Positions 1-11,936 of a stretch of 64,000 bases of DNA are shown piece by piece. The stretch is from NCBI GenBank assembly GCA_033961575.1, contig CM066731.1, positions 133,107,001-133,171,000 on the forward strand. The letters run 5' to 3'. Each line of letters starts with the position of its first letter. The first letter of the stretch is position 1. The DNA is from Aselliscus stoliczkanus (taxonomy: Eukaryota > Chordata > Mammalia > Chiroptera > Hipposideridae). The translations under genes were made by a program, and so were the position numbers. Below the pieces are notes generated by a model. It was given only the letters and a program-made list of their open reading frames with translations, did no database searches and was not told the DNA's origin.

Positions 1-1350
1 CATTTTCAGATGGTACAAAGTGTAAAGTGATCAATTTCATACTCTTACAATTTAGTTCTAAATTATAATAGTACTCTGTGAATTTTAAATAAGACAAGAA
101 TAATGACCCCAACAAGGTAGGATTAATATCATTGTTGTATACCCTTCAAGCATTTCTTTGTTACAGCTCCTGTGTTTCCCTTCACTAGCATAACTTCCAA
201 TTCATTTTAAATATTTTCTGTGAAATTGCTACTTTTGAGTTTAACCCTCTACTGATTAATGATATAATATTGAAAAGACATATAGTCACTTACTTTAGGA
301 AGAAACATTCTTCTATAGACAGGTAACATAGCATAGACAAATGAAAGTAGGGCAAAAATAGTTTCTAAAAATTCTGGTAACCCAGGAGTTAAATTTACAA
401 TTTGGCAGGGAGCTCAAAATAGGCAATATAACTTTTGGTCTAATATGAGATCCCTAACTGCATTGCCAAGTTTTGAATCAAATGGCTGTTTTCTTTATGC
501 TTTACATAGCACTCGATGCATTTTCAACAGACCTTTCTTTTTGTTTCATGTACTATAAGAATTGATACTGCTTGTGTGTGATTACTTATCTTCTTTTTTT
601 ATACTTAAGCTATACAATATTTTGTCTCTCATATAAAAGGGAGAACGGTGTGGTAACCTTTATTAGTTCTATGCCAAACTATTCGAACACTCAGCTGCAG
701 ATTGGCACCACTCGTGCAGGAGAGCTCACCAAACACACTCACTGAAATTGCCCTAGTAGGCTTCATTACCTCTTGGTTCTACACCTACCACACTGGTTAT
801 TTCCTCTCAGTACCTTTTTCTGAATCTGACTGAACCCTTTGACTGCAGTTCTTAATGTATATCAGTGTTATGAACTAAGCAATGTTAAAACATTGCTGTT
901 TTGCAAACACTCTTTTTAAAAATTTTGTTTTTGTTTTGTTATGTTTCAATAGCATGGCTTCTGATTTCTTTGTAAAACTTTTAAGGAACCCACTTGGACT
1001 TAGCAACATCTCATTAATGAGCTGCCCTGTACTTTGTTATATGAGAATTATAGCCATAAAAAATTTTAGGTTAAAAATCCTCAAATATATTTTCATTTTC
1101 ATTACTGTTTTATAAAGCATTTTTTTCAGGTGGTTAATTTAAGTGGTTTAATTACTATTATTATTTTTTTTGCATCAGGAATTAACAATTGGTTCTTCTG
1201 TCTATGCTTATGTTCCTAAATGAATCTTCTTATTTATTTACCTTTTTATTCAGTATCCAACAGTCATTTTTAAATTATTTTATTAGTTTACACTTTGTGC
1301 CTTTCAGCGGTAATAAAAGTTAGTAGATAAATAAGAAATCTAAAAAAGAG
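1..1350. other. AT-rich stretch, nothing recognised
   Basis: No open frame with coding character and no repeat that I can name. The longest frame (882-1115, +, 77 codons) is hydrophobic and low-complexity, as expected by chance in AT-rich DNA. Confidence 0.6.
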
Positions 1351-1358
1351 ATCAAAGA

Positions 1359-1783
1359 GGGCCGGTTGAGTGTGTGTTGGTTAAGAGCTGGCTTGGGATG
1401 CCCACATATGACGGCCAGTGACACTGACCTCTACAGCTAAGATGGCAAACAACAGCTCCACCTGGAGCTGGGCTGCGAGCCCCGGCAACGGTGTACGCTG
1501 CAGCCTCTGCTGCACTGAGCTGCCATAGGCTACAGTGAGTGGCTGGCAGCCAGCATGAGATGCCAATAGCCATGGTGAACAACCATCCAGAGGCCTGCGA
1601 CGACGGACCTGCCTCATCCAGGAAGAGCGCAATGATGATACCAACATGGGCCAGTGAAGCAATGTCCTCCGTAACTAGACTGAAGAACAAAAAGACAGCA
1701 ACTTGTCTGTTCCCCTTCCCCGATTCCCCAATGCTGTTCCCCTCTCCCAGTTCCCCAATAAAATATTTAAAGAAAAACAAAAC
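1359..1783 (+). repeat. Long tRNA-derived SINE (family A, long form)
   Basis: Starts with the tRNA-like head GGGCCGGTTGAGTG and continues through GAGCTGGCTTGGGATGCC and GGCCAGTGACACTG. It then has a roughly 300-bp body containing CAGCTCCACCTGGAGCTGGG and CAACATGGGCCAGTGAAGC, and a C-rich tail with CCAATAAAATATTTAAAG before the A-rich end. Related long copies lie at 17452, 50243 (minus) and 51680. The head lacks a clean B box, so this copy is decayed. Open frames of 149, 93 and 82 codons across it are repeat shadows, not genes. Confidence 0.9.
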
Positions 1784-1838
1784 ATGATGAATATTTCGCA
1801 AAGTAATTTATAATTAAAACAAATTACCAAGTGCTATG

Positions 1839-3425
1839 AAAGATGGCAGAGTAGGAAGTGCCAGAAATCAATTTCACCATTGGAAGAATTAATGAGCTGG
1901 TAAGAACTGTTCCATTAGGCTATTTAAGAACTCAGAAGTCTAGTTTAACACTTGCAGTGTCTAGGGGATTGCTTGCTTTAAAAAAGGAGGCAGGTACATT
2001 TCAGTTAATTTTGACATTTGACAGAGGTTCTATCATGCCGTGCCCTGGCCCCATAGTAGGTAGCTGTAGAGATGGTGGCCGAGTTCCTAGTGCAGTTTAC
2101 TGATGCCAGAGTGGACAATAAGGACCTGGTCCTTCAAAAATTGTATTGTATGTTTTGATCTCAGTGGGAGTTCACTGAGAGATCACCATAGGAAAATCTT
2201 GTTGACAGAATTTAGAGACAAAATACTTTTTTTTTCTTATTTATTGAATCCACATGCTCAAAGAAATCTCTGTCAGGCGACCGACTGAACTCAGAGATAA
2301 TGGAACATATAGCAAAGAAGAGTCTTTACAAAATTGTTTGGAAAAGTTAGTAAATATAATCAATGGATGACTATAGCCCTCAACAAACAACAACAGCAAC
2401 CTCTGAGGAGAAGGAAGAATTTTATTTTTAGAATGACCACATTACAATATTAAAAATATAAGGATCTCAATGAAGATTACAAAGCATACAGAGAAGCAGG
2501 AAAGTGTGGCCCATTCATAAGAAAAAATAAGAAATCAAAGAAACTATCTTACGAAGCCCAGAAATTGGACTTGCTAGACAATGACTTTAAAATAACTACC
2601 TTAAATATGCTCAAAGCACTGAAGGAAAAAGAACTTAAGATAATTAGGAGAATGGTATTGAACACATAGGGAATATTAAAAAAAGATAAAAATTATAAAA
2701 TTTTGCTAAATTGGATAGATTTCTTGTGAGACACAAACTGCCAGAGTTCTCTTAAAAAGAAATCTATCACCTGAATAACTCTGTATTTATTAAACAAAAT
2801 GAATCCTTATTAAAATCTTTTCAATTAAAAACACTCAAGGCAAAGAGTTTGTCTTAATAAATTCTATTAAATATATAAGGAGTAAATAATAGGAATTACA
2901 TGATATGCTTCCAGAAAAATGAGGATGAGAGAATACCCCATAACTGGCTTTATGAAACCAGTGTTATTAAAACCAAAGACATTATAAATATATAAAAGTA
3001 GAGAAAAATATACTTATGACATCAATATAAATTTTCTTAGCACAATGTCAGAAAAAATTTTAGTAATAGATATAATAGATAATATATCATGGCCAAATGG
3101 TTTTATCCAATGAATGTAAGGTTGATAAACATTTGAAGATTAATCATTATAAAACACCATGTTTGTATTTTAAAAGAATATCATACCATCACCTCAACAG
3201 ATGCAGGTAAAATATTTCACAGATTTAAAAACCATTTATGACAAAAACACTTAGCACTCTAAGAATGGTAGAGAATGTCCTTGATCTGATATAAATAGGT
3301 ATTTATAAAGACCCTATATTTAAATTGTGTCTATACAGTGAAAGACTGAATTACTTCCACCTAGAGTTGCAAACAAAAGGAAGGATACAAATTCTCATTA
3401 CTCTTACTCAACAGAGCAAATTCAA
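1839..3425 (+). repeat. Old L1 LINE, internally deleted, sense strand
   Basis: AAGATGGCAGAGTAGGAAG near 1840 resembles the 5' UTR of older L1s. 2270-2660 is A-rich ORF1-like sequence. 2700-3425 resembles the ORF2 reverse-transcriptase region (a-rich sense, ending near CTCATTACTCTTACTCAACA). Many stops and missing segments show it is dead. Boundaries are approximate. Confidence 0.7.
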
Positions 3426-4549
3426 TGACTGGGTATCATGGTAGTTGTTTTTTCTAGAAGTTTGAAATGTGAAGCCAAAGTTGTAGTTGACATTGGTGAA
3501 GAGGTATTCATTCATGTTATTATGAATCGAAGAATTTAAGACAAATTTGTGGTTGCCAAGTGTCTTGATTTTATCATGTTAAGCCATAGTAATAGACTAG
3601 ACTTGTCTAACTATCATCATTATTCTGCAGAAGTTACTGTATTTATATTTATTTGGAAACTCCATAGCCTAGCTCTCAGCTGCCAAAGCATTCTTTGCTT
3701 TCCCTTTGGACAATGATAGAATATGTAAATATCTTCATGTTGTTCTTTTTTATGGAAACAATAAATGTATATGTAGTGTTTAAATTAACTATTTGACAGA
3801 AAACTAAGTTTTTCTTTACAATCTTTAGGATATACAATTTTTTTGCTATTAATTCACTAAAATCATCACCATATAAAACCACAGATTTATAAACATCTTT
3901 CTGGCCAATCTCTTGTATAAAATAATGAAGATTTAATTTGAAATAACATGACAAGTGGCCAGCACACCAAGCTTGATGTGCAGCATTTAGTATGTCATTC
4001 TTGGGTTCCTCTACAATAGACATAAATGGCATTTTCTATGTACCAGAGGGCATATTCTGATATCATTATTCTCCTTTACAAATGGTCAACAATATCATAC
4101 CATAATGGAAACATTTATTTGAAGGATTCATAAAATTAATGATCTTTTATAAAGAAAATAATAAGTATTCCTTTTTAATAAGAGGCAAATTTGGGAACAC
4201 AGTCATTTTTATTTTTTAAAATGTATAGAAGCTTGAAGCCCATGCTCCTTATAACCAAAAATTATTTTATGCATATCAAGAAATTGAACTCAGGAGAATA
4301 TATACATGTAATTGTTAAGTTTTTAAAAATTATTGTCAAAATTGGATTCCCACATCCCTAGTCTTTAAGAGATATTCAGACCATCAGAGACAGTAAAAGA
4401 TTTTAAGCAAAGTGTAATTTGGTTAAATTTGTAATCTGAAATTAATAATAATTATACTACAACTAATAATAACAAACAACCTAATTCTGATAGAAGTGGA
4501 TGATGGATTAGGCATGGCCAGAGTTTGCCAAAGAAATGAATATAATGAA
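3426..4549. other. Unrecognised stretch containing one odd open frame
   Basis: No repeat family recognised. The only notable thing is the minus-strand frame at 3676-4032, listed separately. Confidence 0.5.
3676..4032 (-). pseudogene. Possible processed-pseudogene fragment, identity unknown
   Basis: An open minus-strand frame of 118 codons with more protein-like composition in its first 70 residues than its neighbours. These include tryptophan, cysteine and histidine (AAHQAWCAGHLSCYFKLN) and an acidic VVLYGDDFSELIAKKLY segment. The last 45 residues are Lys/Ile/Asn-rich and look like untranslated DNA. The frame begins straight after an in-frame TAG, so any homology would already be broken. I do not recognise the family, see no splice signals, and a chance frame remains quite possible. 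Confidence 0.2.
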
Positions 4550-4880
4550 ACTTGAGATGAATAAATTCAGTCACAAAAAGCCAAATACTGTATGATTCCA
4601 CTTATATTAGGTTTCTAAAATAGTCAAATGCATAAAGACAGAAAGTAGAATTCTGGCTGCCAGATGTTAGGGTATGGGAAAAATGTGGAATTAGGGTTAA
4701 AGATACAGAGGTTAAGCTTTGCAATTTAAAAAGGTTTCTGTATGTGGAGTGTGGTGATAGTTGTAAAGCAATATGAATATATATATATATATATATATAT
4801 ATAATAGCAATGAACTGTACATTTAAAATTCATTAGGATGGTAAGTTTTGTTGTGTCTTTTCCCACAATAAAAATATTTT
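4550..4880 (+). repeat. L1 3' UTR remnant with (TA)n
   Basis: Matches the sense-strand L1 3' end pattern: GATTCCACTTATATTAGG, then TGGCTGCCAGATGTTAGGG, GTGGTGATAGTTGTAAAGC, then an A-rich end. A perfect TA dinucleotide tract of about 27 bp lies inside (about 4776-4802). Confidence 0.7.
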
Positions 4881-5839
4881 ATCAATAAATATGGATAAAT
4901 ATAATTGAATGGAATAGAAATACTTCATATGACGTAGTATGTTTTTTAAAAAAGAAAAAAACAGAAAAATCCATTTATCCAATCAACAACTATTTATCAA
5001 ATACCAAATAATTTAGTTTTAGAGGACAGAAGTACATTTTTCTTTGACACCACACATGAGATACATATAAAGGTAGAGACAGAGATAGAAGAGGTGCCTC
5101 ATGTGGACAGCTTGATCTCTTTGAAGTAAAAGGTGAAATTATTTCTTGCACTCAGGACAGAAGACACAGGTTTCAGAATAGTTAATGTGCAACCAGGTAC
5201 AACCATGACAAAGAAACTTAAGCATGGAAAAGTCTATAAATTAAATGTGACTACTTATTATAGTAATACTTTTTATAAATAAAATAAGGGAGTAACCAAA
5301 CTAAAACATTAAGGTCATCAATAAGCAAATTGCATTACATTTCCTATTTTGGGAAAAAAAAATCTAATTTGAAATGGGAAATTCTGAGATTCTGCCTAGA
5401 AAAGACTTAGTAGAAGATGTAGACAAGAAAAGTTTAATGATCCCATTTGTGAAAACCAGAAAGAAAGATGAAAAATAAAGAGTAATAGTTATAGTAAAGG
5501 ACAGTAAGTAAGAGATAAACAGATTCCTAAGATGTTAGTGGGACACAGAATGAGTTATGTGACCCTAAAGTTATCTCAGAGCCAATAACTGGAGAAGACT
5601 ATAAACCGGGAGAGAAGCAGCAATCTCTCTCTTACAGTGTCACTTGCTGACATCAGTGTAATAAGGAAACCCATCCCAGCTGTGCAGAGCTTTTTGACAC
5701 AGTGTAACAAGCTCTGCCAAGATATGTGTGATGTCTGCCACTCAAGTATCAGGAAAGAGAAGGAAAATGAAGCTTGAAGACTGATTTTAAAAGGGTAAAA
5801 TATGGTAAAAGCAAAGCAGATGATAGGTATTTGGGGGAT
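4881..5839. other. No gene, nothing recognised
   Basis: AT-rich sequence without a plausible coding frame and without a repeat I can name. Confidence 0.5.
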
Positions 5840-6159
5840 TGTGATAGTTAATTTTATGTGTCAAGTTCACTGGACAGTGACATCAGTTTCTGATCAAACA
5901 CCAGTCTAGATGTTGCTGTGTAGGTTTTTTTTTATATGCGATTAACATTTTAATCAGTTGATTTTAAATATAACAGATTAACTCCCATAATGTGGGTGGG
6001 CTTTATCCAATCAATCAAAGGCCTTAACCTCCAGGCAGTCAGCCTGCAAACTAGAGATTGCAAAATTAACTCTTCTGTGAGGCTTTGACCTGCGGGCCTG
6101 CCCTGCAAATTGTGAACTTGTCAGTCCTCCAATCTTGTAAGCCAGTTACTTATGGTAAA

Positions 6160-6225
<66 letters not shown>

Positions 6226-6312
6226 CGTCTCTCATTCTTTCTCTTTCTCTTTCTGAGCATACACACTCACATACTATTCATTCTATTTTTCTAGAGAACC
6301 CCGACTAACACA
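5840..6312 (+). repeat. Old LTR-like interspersed repeat with (CT)n expansion
   Basis: Begins TGTGATAGTTAATTTTATGTG and ends AGAACCCCGACTAACACA, a TG...CA pair. The body has CATAATGTGGGTGGGCTTTA and TGACCTGCGGGCCTGCCCTG, a pattern I know from a common mammalian LTR-type repeat whose exact name I cannot assign. The CT run at 6162-6218 sits where the consensus has a short CT/TA tract, so it is an expansion inside the repeat. The 69-codon frame with a Leu-Ser run here is a microsatellite artefact. Confidence 0.65.
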
Positions 6313-6775
6313 AGAACCTGGAATAATAGCTTAAATAACGTGAAATTCTAATGTAAAATAAAAAGATTAAATATTATTTGAGTCAATGAAAAAAGATAAA
6401 TACTTGTCCTAACAATGAAATATCATGAATTAACTTAAATTACATAGGGCAATATTTGCCAGTAGTATTCCCATGATATAGTCCTCAAACAAGTAAAAAA
6501 AAGACAATAGAAAAGGACAAAAAAAGAAGAAAAAAAAGCATAAGAGTCTAATAAATTGAAAAATTTCACATTGCCAAGCCCTCACTTCAGATTCATAATG
6601 CATATTAAAATACTATAGGTATTAGAAGTATTTCAGTAAAAAGAATTGTGTGATCCTACTTACTCAGGATTTCACAAACTCTTCTACTGTCATATCTTTT
6701 GTGGTATGAATGTGTATGTGTATGTTTGCTAATCTGGTATGAAGCATTCAATAGGACTAAAAAGAAGAAAAGGAG

Positions 6776-6892
6776 TGTATAAGTCATCTAGAGCTGCCGT
6801 AACAAAATACCATAGATTGGATGGTTTAAACAATAGAAATTTCTTTTCTCACAGTTCTGGAGGCTGGAAGTCCAAGATCAAGGTGCCAACAA
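6776..6892 (-). repeat. MaLR-type LTR fragment (minus strand)
   Basis: GAGCTGCCGTAACAAAATACC, TTGGATGGTTTAAACAATAG and TCACAGTTCTGGAGGCTGG are the reversed 3' end of an MLT1-like MaLR LTR. Only the terminal portion of about 115 bp is present. Confidence 0.75.
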
Positions 6893-7490
6893 TGGAGGTG
6901 ACAGTATGGAGGTTCCTCAAAAATTAAAAGTAGAATCACCATATATCCAGGAATCCCAGTTTGGGGTATCCAAAATAATTGAAATCAGGATATCAAAAAG
7001 ATATCTGCACTCCCATGTTGATTGCAGTATTACTCACAATAGCCAAGAGGTGGCAACAATGTAAATGTCCCTCTGGAGATGAATGGATAAAGAAAATGTG
7101 ATATACACACATACACATACACCACTATGTAACATTAATCAGCCATAAACAAAAAAAGAAGAGAAACTTGTCATATGCTACAGCATGGGTGAACCTTGAG
7201 GACATTATGTTAAGTGAAATATGCCAGTCAAGGAAGGATGCATACTGCACAATCCCACCTATATGTATCTATATAATCAAATTCAGAGAAACATAGAGTA
7301 CACTGGTGGTTGTCAAGTGCTGGGAGTGAGGGTGGGGAACATGTGACGTTGCTGTTCAATGGGGATAGAGTTTCAGTCATGAAAGATGAAATTCTAGAGA
7401 TTTTCTGTACAACATTGTGATTAGTTAACAATACTGTACACTGAAAAATTTGTTAAGAGGACAGATGTCATGTTATCTTTTTTTTTTAAC
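6893..7490 (+). repeat. L1 3' region (ORF2 end and 3' UTR)
   Basis: Sense-strand L1: GGAGGTTCCTCAAAAATTAA, ATTGCAGTATTACTCACAAT, GATGAATGGATAAAGAAAAT, then the 3' UTR (ACATTGTGATTAGTTAACAA). Several in-frame stops; dead. Confidence 0.85.
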
Positions 7491-7539
7491 CATAAGAAAG
7501 AAAATAACCTTACTAAATATAGGTAAAATGATTATTGCT

Positions 7540-8395
7540 TACAGATTTATTATTTTATTTTTATTAATTTTTCTATTTGTGCTGAAAGAATTTATTGTAA
7601 TCAAATCTGCACTATAAGAAATATTAAAGGATGACTTTCAGCCAAAAGAAAAATGACACCATATGGAAAATTGTAACTACCAAAAAAAAAAGAGTAAATA
7701 TGTGGATAAGTCTAAAAGATACTTTTTTGCTTTATTTTTTAAATACAACAATTAAGGCAAGCATAGTACCTATGTATTGGAATACCTATAACATTTGTAT
7801 AAGTAAAATTTATGATAAAGTTGCATATGGCACAAGGATCCAAATTAGCTTTGTACACAAATTAGCTTGAAATTATTTTTTAGTCTAGTAATAAGATACA
7901 TATTTTACCAGTAACTAGAATGTAACATAGTAAGGGATTCTGAAACAGCCCATAGAGGGATTTCTGAAAATACAAGCAAAATTAACATTTGGAGGCATCA
8001 GGGAAAGTTCTCCCAAAAAAGTAATTAAGCTGCATGTTAATGATTGTATAGATATTAACTTGGTAAATAATTGGGAAAAAAGTAGCAAGAGGGATATTTC
8101 TTGTGGCGGAATAGTTCTATGTGTTGATAATGGTGGTAATTATACAAATATATGTATGTGATAAATTACGTAGAATATACTCAGAAGCACATAGACACAC
8201 AAAGAAGTACATGAATACATTGAAAAAGATATGTGAATTATACTAATTTTAATTCCCTGGTTTTAATATTATGCTATAGTTATGTAAGATTATCATGGAG
8301 GGAACATGGGTGACAGACACATACCACTGGGGCTTCTCTACTACCTTTGCAACTTCCTCTGAGTCTATAATTATTTCAAAATAAAAATGTTTTTG
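7540..8395 (+). repeat. Old L1 3' UTR
   Basis: Contains the sense-strand patterns CTGCACTATAAGAAATATTA and CTTTGCAACTTCCTCTGAG. It ends TAATTATTTCAAAATAAAAA, typical of the 3' terminus of older mammalian L1s. Internal breaks are likely and boundaries are approximate. Confidence 0.7.
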
Positions 8396-8477
8396 AGGAT
8401 CAAAATCAAGAAGATAGCAAAGTTCTTTAGCTTTATCAAAGAGACAATGTATGTGAGTCTGATGAAGCAAGGTTTAG

Positions 8478-8580
8478 ATCGATTCAAATTCAATAAACAC
8501 TTATTCAGCACTTGTCTGACAGACTCTGGAATGCATTTCACATATGTCACTTATCTTAATTTCCACAACAAATATATCAA
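8478..8580 (-). repeat. MIR SINE fragment
   Basis: CAATAAACACTTATTCAGCA followed by a CATATGTCACTTATCTTAAT block is the reverse complement of the 3' half of MIR. Diverged and short. Confidence 0.6.
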
Positions 8581-8782
8581 TTAACATGTATTGAAGTTAT
8601 ATAGACTTACTGTTAAAAAGGAATGGATTAAATCTTGCAGCAAGCAGGAAGACTTTAGAATTCTCTACTTCCCAACCACTTCATTTCCTGGCCCCCAAGA
8701 TACAAGTGCACAAGCACACACATTTGCCACTCAGAGTTTGACAGTTGTCTTAAAGGCAGAATGTTTCGAACGTTTGGACACT

Positions 8783-9144
8783 TGTTATTATGGGCTTAGT
8801 TGTGTCCTCTCAAAATCCCTGTATGTATTGAACTCCTAAACCCCAGTATCTCAGAATATGACTGTATGTAGAGGCAGGGTTTTTACAAAGGTAATTTAGT
8901 AAAAATGAGGCCATTGAGGTAGGCCCTAATCCAATCTGACTGGTGTCCTTATTAAAAGGAAGGATCATAAGAGGACACACAGAAGGAGGTTATCCACAAG
9001 CCATGGAGAGAGGCCAAAGAAGAAACCAAATCTGTGATGCCTTGATCTTGAAATTCTAAGCTCCAGAAATGTAAAAAATGCATTTCTGTAGTTTAAGCAA
9101 CCCGATCTGTGGCATTTTGTTATGGCAGCCCTAGCAAACTAACA
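8783..9144 (+). repeat. MaLR (MLT1-like) LTR
   Basis: Starts TGTTATTATGGGCTTAGTTG and ends CCCTAGCAAACTAACA. Diagnostic blocks in order: GAACTCCTAAACCCCAGTA, TAGGCCCTAATCCAATCTGA, CTGGTGTCCTTATTAAAAGG, CCTTGATCTTGAAATTCTAA. Confidence 0.85.
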
Positions 9145-9949
9145 TACTTGCATATTGATTTTTCTTTTGTTACTTCTTAACTTTGCTCATTGGTCCTCAA
9201 ATCTTAATGTGTACAAGATATAATTTATAAGGCTTTATAATGAAAACTGACCATTTTACTTTATATTTTGGAGAATTATAATATTAATTTTGAATATATA
9301 AAATACCTGCTTTATACTCTGACTTTACTAACTAACCTCCCATTAAATATATTCTGTTATACCTCAAGGTATATAATTGTCTAAAGGTATAAGTAATATG
9401 GCTAATGACACACAGCCCAGTTTTTCAAAATGTGTTGTTCATTTTTACAGTAAATAATATATATGGCAAGTATATATTCAACACTCACTGAAATAAAACC
9501 TTTAGCCCTGTCTTCAGAAGTTTGCTGCCTTACAAATTTCTTTAATCTAATAAAATTACTGATTAATTATTTTAATTTAAAAATATTTTATGGACAGGTA
9601 ACAGCTATTCTTTGTCATCAAAGGCTTATATAAGTATACCACTCTTATACATGAACAAAATACAGGGTTGCAGATCGTGGCAATATGGCTGGCTGATTGC
9701 CATTTAAAGAAAATGGTTTTGTTTTCATTATGATCTGATAGTGCTTTATCACTTGTTCTCTTGTATGTTCTCTCAGTAACCATATAAACTTCTGACAGAA
9801 TTTGGTGGTATAAGATTGCTTGAAGACAAGTCCATAAACAGAAACTTGACTTACCATCACACAAAACAAAAATAATTATTTACACTGTTTTACATATCTC
9901 TGTCTCCTATAAGTGTCTATAATTTAATTGTTTTAGCATACTGGTTACT
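9145..9949. other. No gene, nothing recognised
   Basis: AT-rich. Overlapping minus-strand frames of 95 and 74 codons near 9577-9869 show no domain or recognisable family. Confidence 0.5.
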
Positions 9950-10385
9950 AGTGCTAGAATAAAATAAATTGGAGACCAGGCTTGAAAATCCCCCAAGCAG
10001 ACAAAACCATTTAAGCCACTTAAGCAAAATTAAATCTAGCTTATTTCATGAACATAAGCAAAACTTCTTGTAAATGCCTCTGATAATCATAAAAGAAACT
10101 TAAGTCATCTTCCCCAAAATTTGTATAAGATAATCACTTTAACCAATTCCCTGCTGCCTGGAAAACCCCATTGTAATAACCTATCATTGTGAAGATTAAA
10201 CAACTTTCTCATTTTCACTTTATAAGCCTCCCTGTAAGATAGGCCGCTGAGCTTCAAATCAATTTTAGTTTTAAAGCTCCTACTTCACAAACTATTCTCA
10301 TGTATAAAATGTACTCTTACTAACTTCTATTTTATTGATTGGTAATTTTAATTTTGCTCTTTCTGGGTTTATGACACCATAAAAA
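9950..10385 (+). repeat. Possible old LTR, family unresolved
   Basis: Less AT-rich than its surroundings, with a TATA-like CACTTTATAAGCCTCCCTG at about 10218. The overall pattern resembles a U3-R-U5 layout. No flanking duplication found, so this is a weak call. Confidence 0.3.
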
Positions 10386-10724
10386 TTACTGTAACTTTTG
10401 ATGAAATGTAAATAATCATATAAAATGAGGTGCTTAGCATATGAAAAGATTCACCAACCATTTAATTGACAATTATATAAACCAAATTACATTTATATTT
10501 TATCATATTCTTATAAATTGAGATACAATTTTGAACTGAATGAGAAAATTTTCTACTTTTCAAAAAATATGGGTTTCATAGTATTTACACTTCTATTTAG
10601 CTTTTTCCCCTTAATTTCGTTTTAGTTTCCTTCTCTCACAACTTCTTCTGCTGTGGTTTTGTTTTTGTTACCATTCTAGGGAAAGCAACACGGACAAGAA
10701 GAAAATGTAGAAGACCCAAAATCA

Positions 10725-10846
10725 GTACCCCTGGATTTTAGACCTATTATATCACTAACTTGTTAAAATGTGACTTTAAATAAGTCACACACCCTCACTG
10801 AACCTCAGTTATTTTGTCTGTATAACATCTCAATGTAAATGATCCC
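10725..10846 (+). repeat. MIR SINE fragment
   Basis: Sense-strand MIR pattern: AAATAAGTCACACACCCTCA then GAACCTCAGTTATTTTGTCT. It directly abuts the MaLR LTR that follows. Confidence 0.7.
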
Positions 10847-11169
10847 TGTTATGGACTAAATTTATAGGCTGAAGCCTTAACTCACAGTGTGGCTATCTTT
10901 GGAAATAGGGCCTTGAAGTAGGTATTAACAGTTAAATGAGGATGTAAGGGTAAGTTTCTAATCCAATAGAACTGGCATCCTTATAAGAAAAGGAAGAGAC
11001 ACCAGCAATTTGTTTGTAAACCAAGAAGAGAGGCCTCAGGAGAAACCAACCCTACTGACACCTTGATCTTGGACTTCTAGCCTCCAGAACTATGAAGAAA
11101 TCAATTTCAGTTATTCAAGCCACCCAGCGTATGGTATTGTGTTATGGAAACCCCAGCAGACTAATAACA
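10847..11169 (+). repeat. MaLR (MLT1-like) LTR
   Basis: TGTTATGGACTAAATT at the start and CAGCAGACTAATAACA at the end. Internal blocks CTTTGGAAATAGGGCCTTG, ACCTTGATCTTGGACTTCT and CTAGCCTCCAGAACTATGA match the MLT1 pattern. Confidence 0.85.
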
Positions 11170-11930
11170 ATCTGTAAAGTGTCTCTACTTGTAAGAGCAT
11201 TTCCCTAAGACCACCTAGAGATAGAGATGACCATATAAGCAGTTTAACATGGCAGTAAGAGAAAGAGATTTTTGAAAATACTGTTGAACATCTATTATTC
11301 ACATTAAAATGTCTTTATCAGCAGTTTCACTTGTAATTTCATTCAGCTGTGAGGGTTTTTTAATATTTCAAACTATAATCATATTTCATTTCAGTTTTTT
11401 TTCCCCCTAGACCATTGGAACCTTTTCATTGCACCTAGATCATTCATCAGATGGTGATAAAATTAATAACTAGCTTAGTGGACATTTACTTTGGAGCAAG
11501 ATGGTTTCAAGTTAGTACAAGAGCAAGATAATTAAAGATTCTAACTGAAAAAGCATATACAGCATATTAAACACAGACTAAGAAGCAAGGATCAATACAG
11601 TTGAATCACATAGAGCAAAATAATTAGAGATATGAACTTACAAAAGGAATAAACACTAAGGACATGATCATTTATCTCACTTGGGGAGTATGTTCTTGTA
11701 GAAACCTTATCAGCAGTATCACTACCTCCTTTTAGATTTCCATTTAGTATAACGAAAAGCTTTAGGGAGTCAAATCTGAAAGAAGCTGCTATTGCAGCTT
11801 CTTCATCTTTGGTAATGATGACATAAGTAGCAAAATTAGAATGGAATAATTCTGTGTCTTGAGATATTGAGGCCAGAGATGATAACATGTTCAGACTCTC
11901 TCTTAGCCTAGATGCCTCTTGACTCCAATA
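11170..11930. other. No gene, nothing recognised
   Basis: Unassigned AT-rich sequence between the MaLR LTR and the solo class II LTR. The 98-codon minus frame at 11592-11888 has no recognisable features. Confidence 0.5.
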
Positions 11931-11936
11931 GGAAAC

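Noticed and set aside
6085..6294. 69-codon frame with a long Leu-Ser run
   Set aside because: Produced by the (CT)n tract inside an LTR-like repeat; not a gene.
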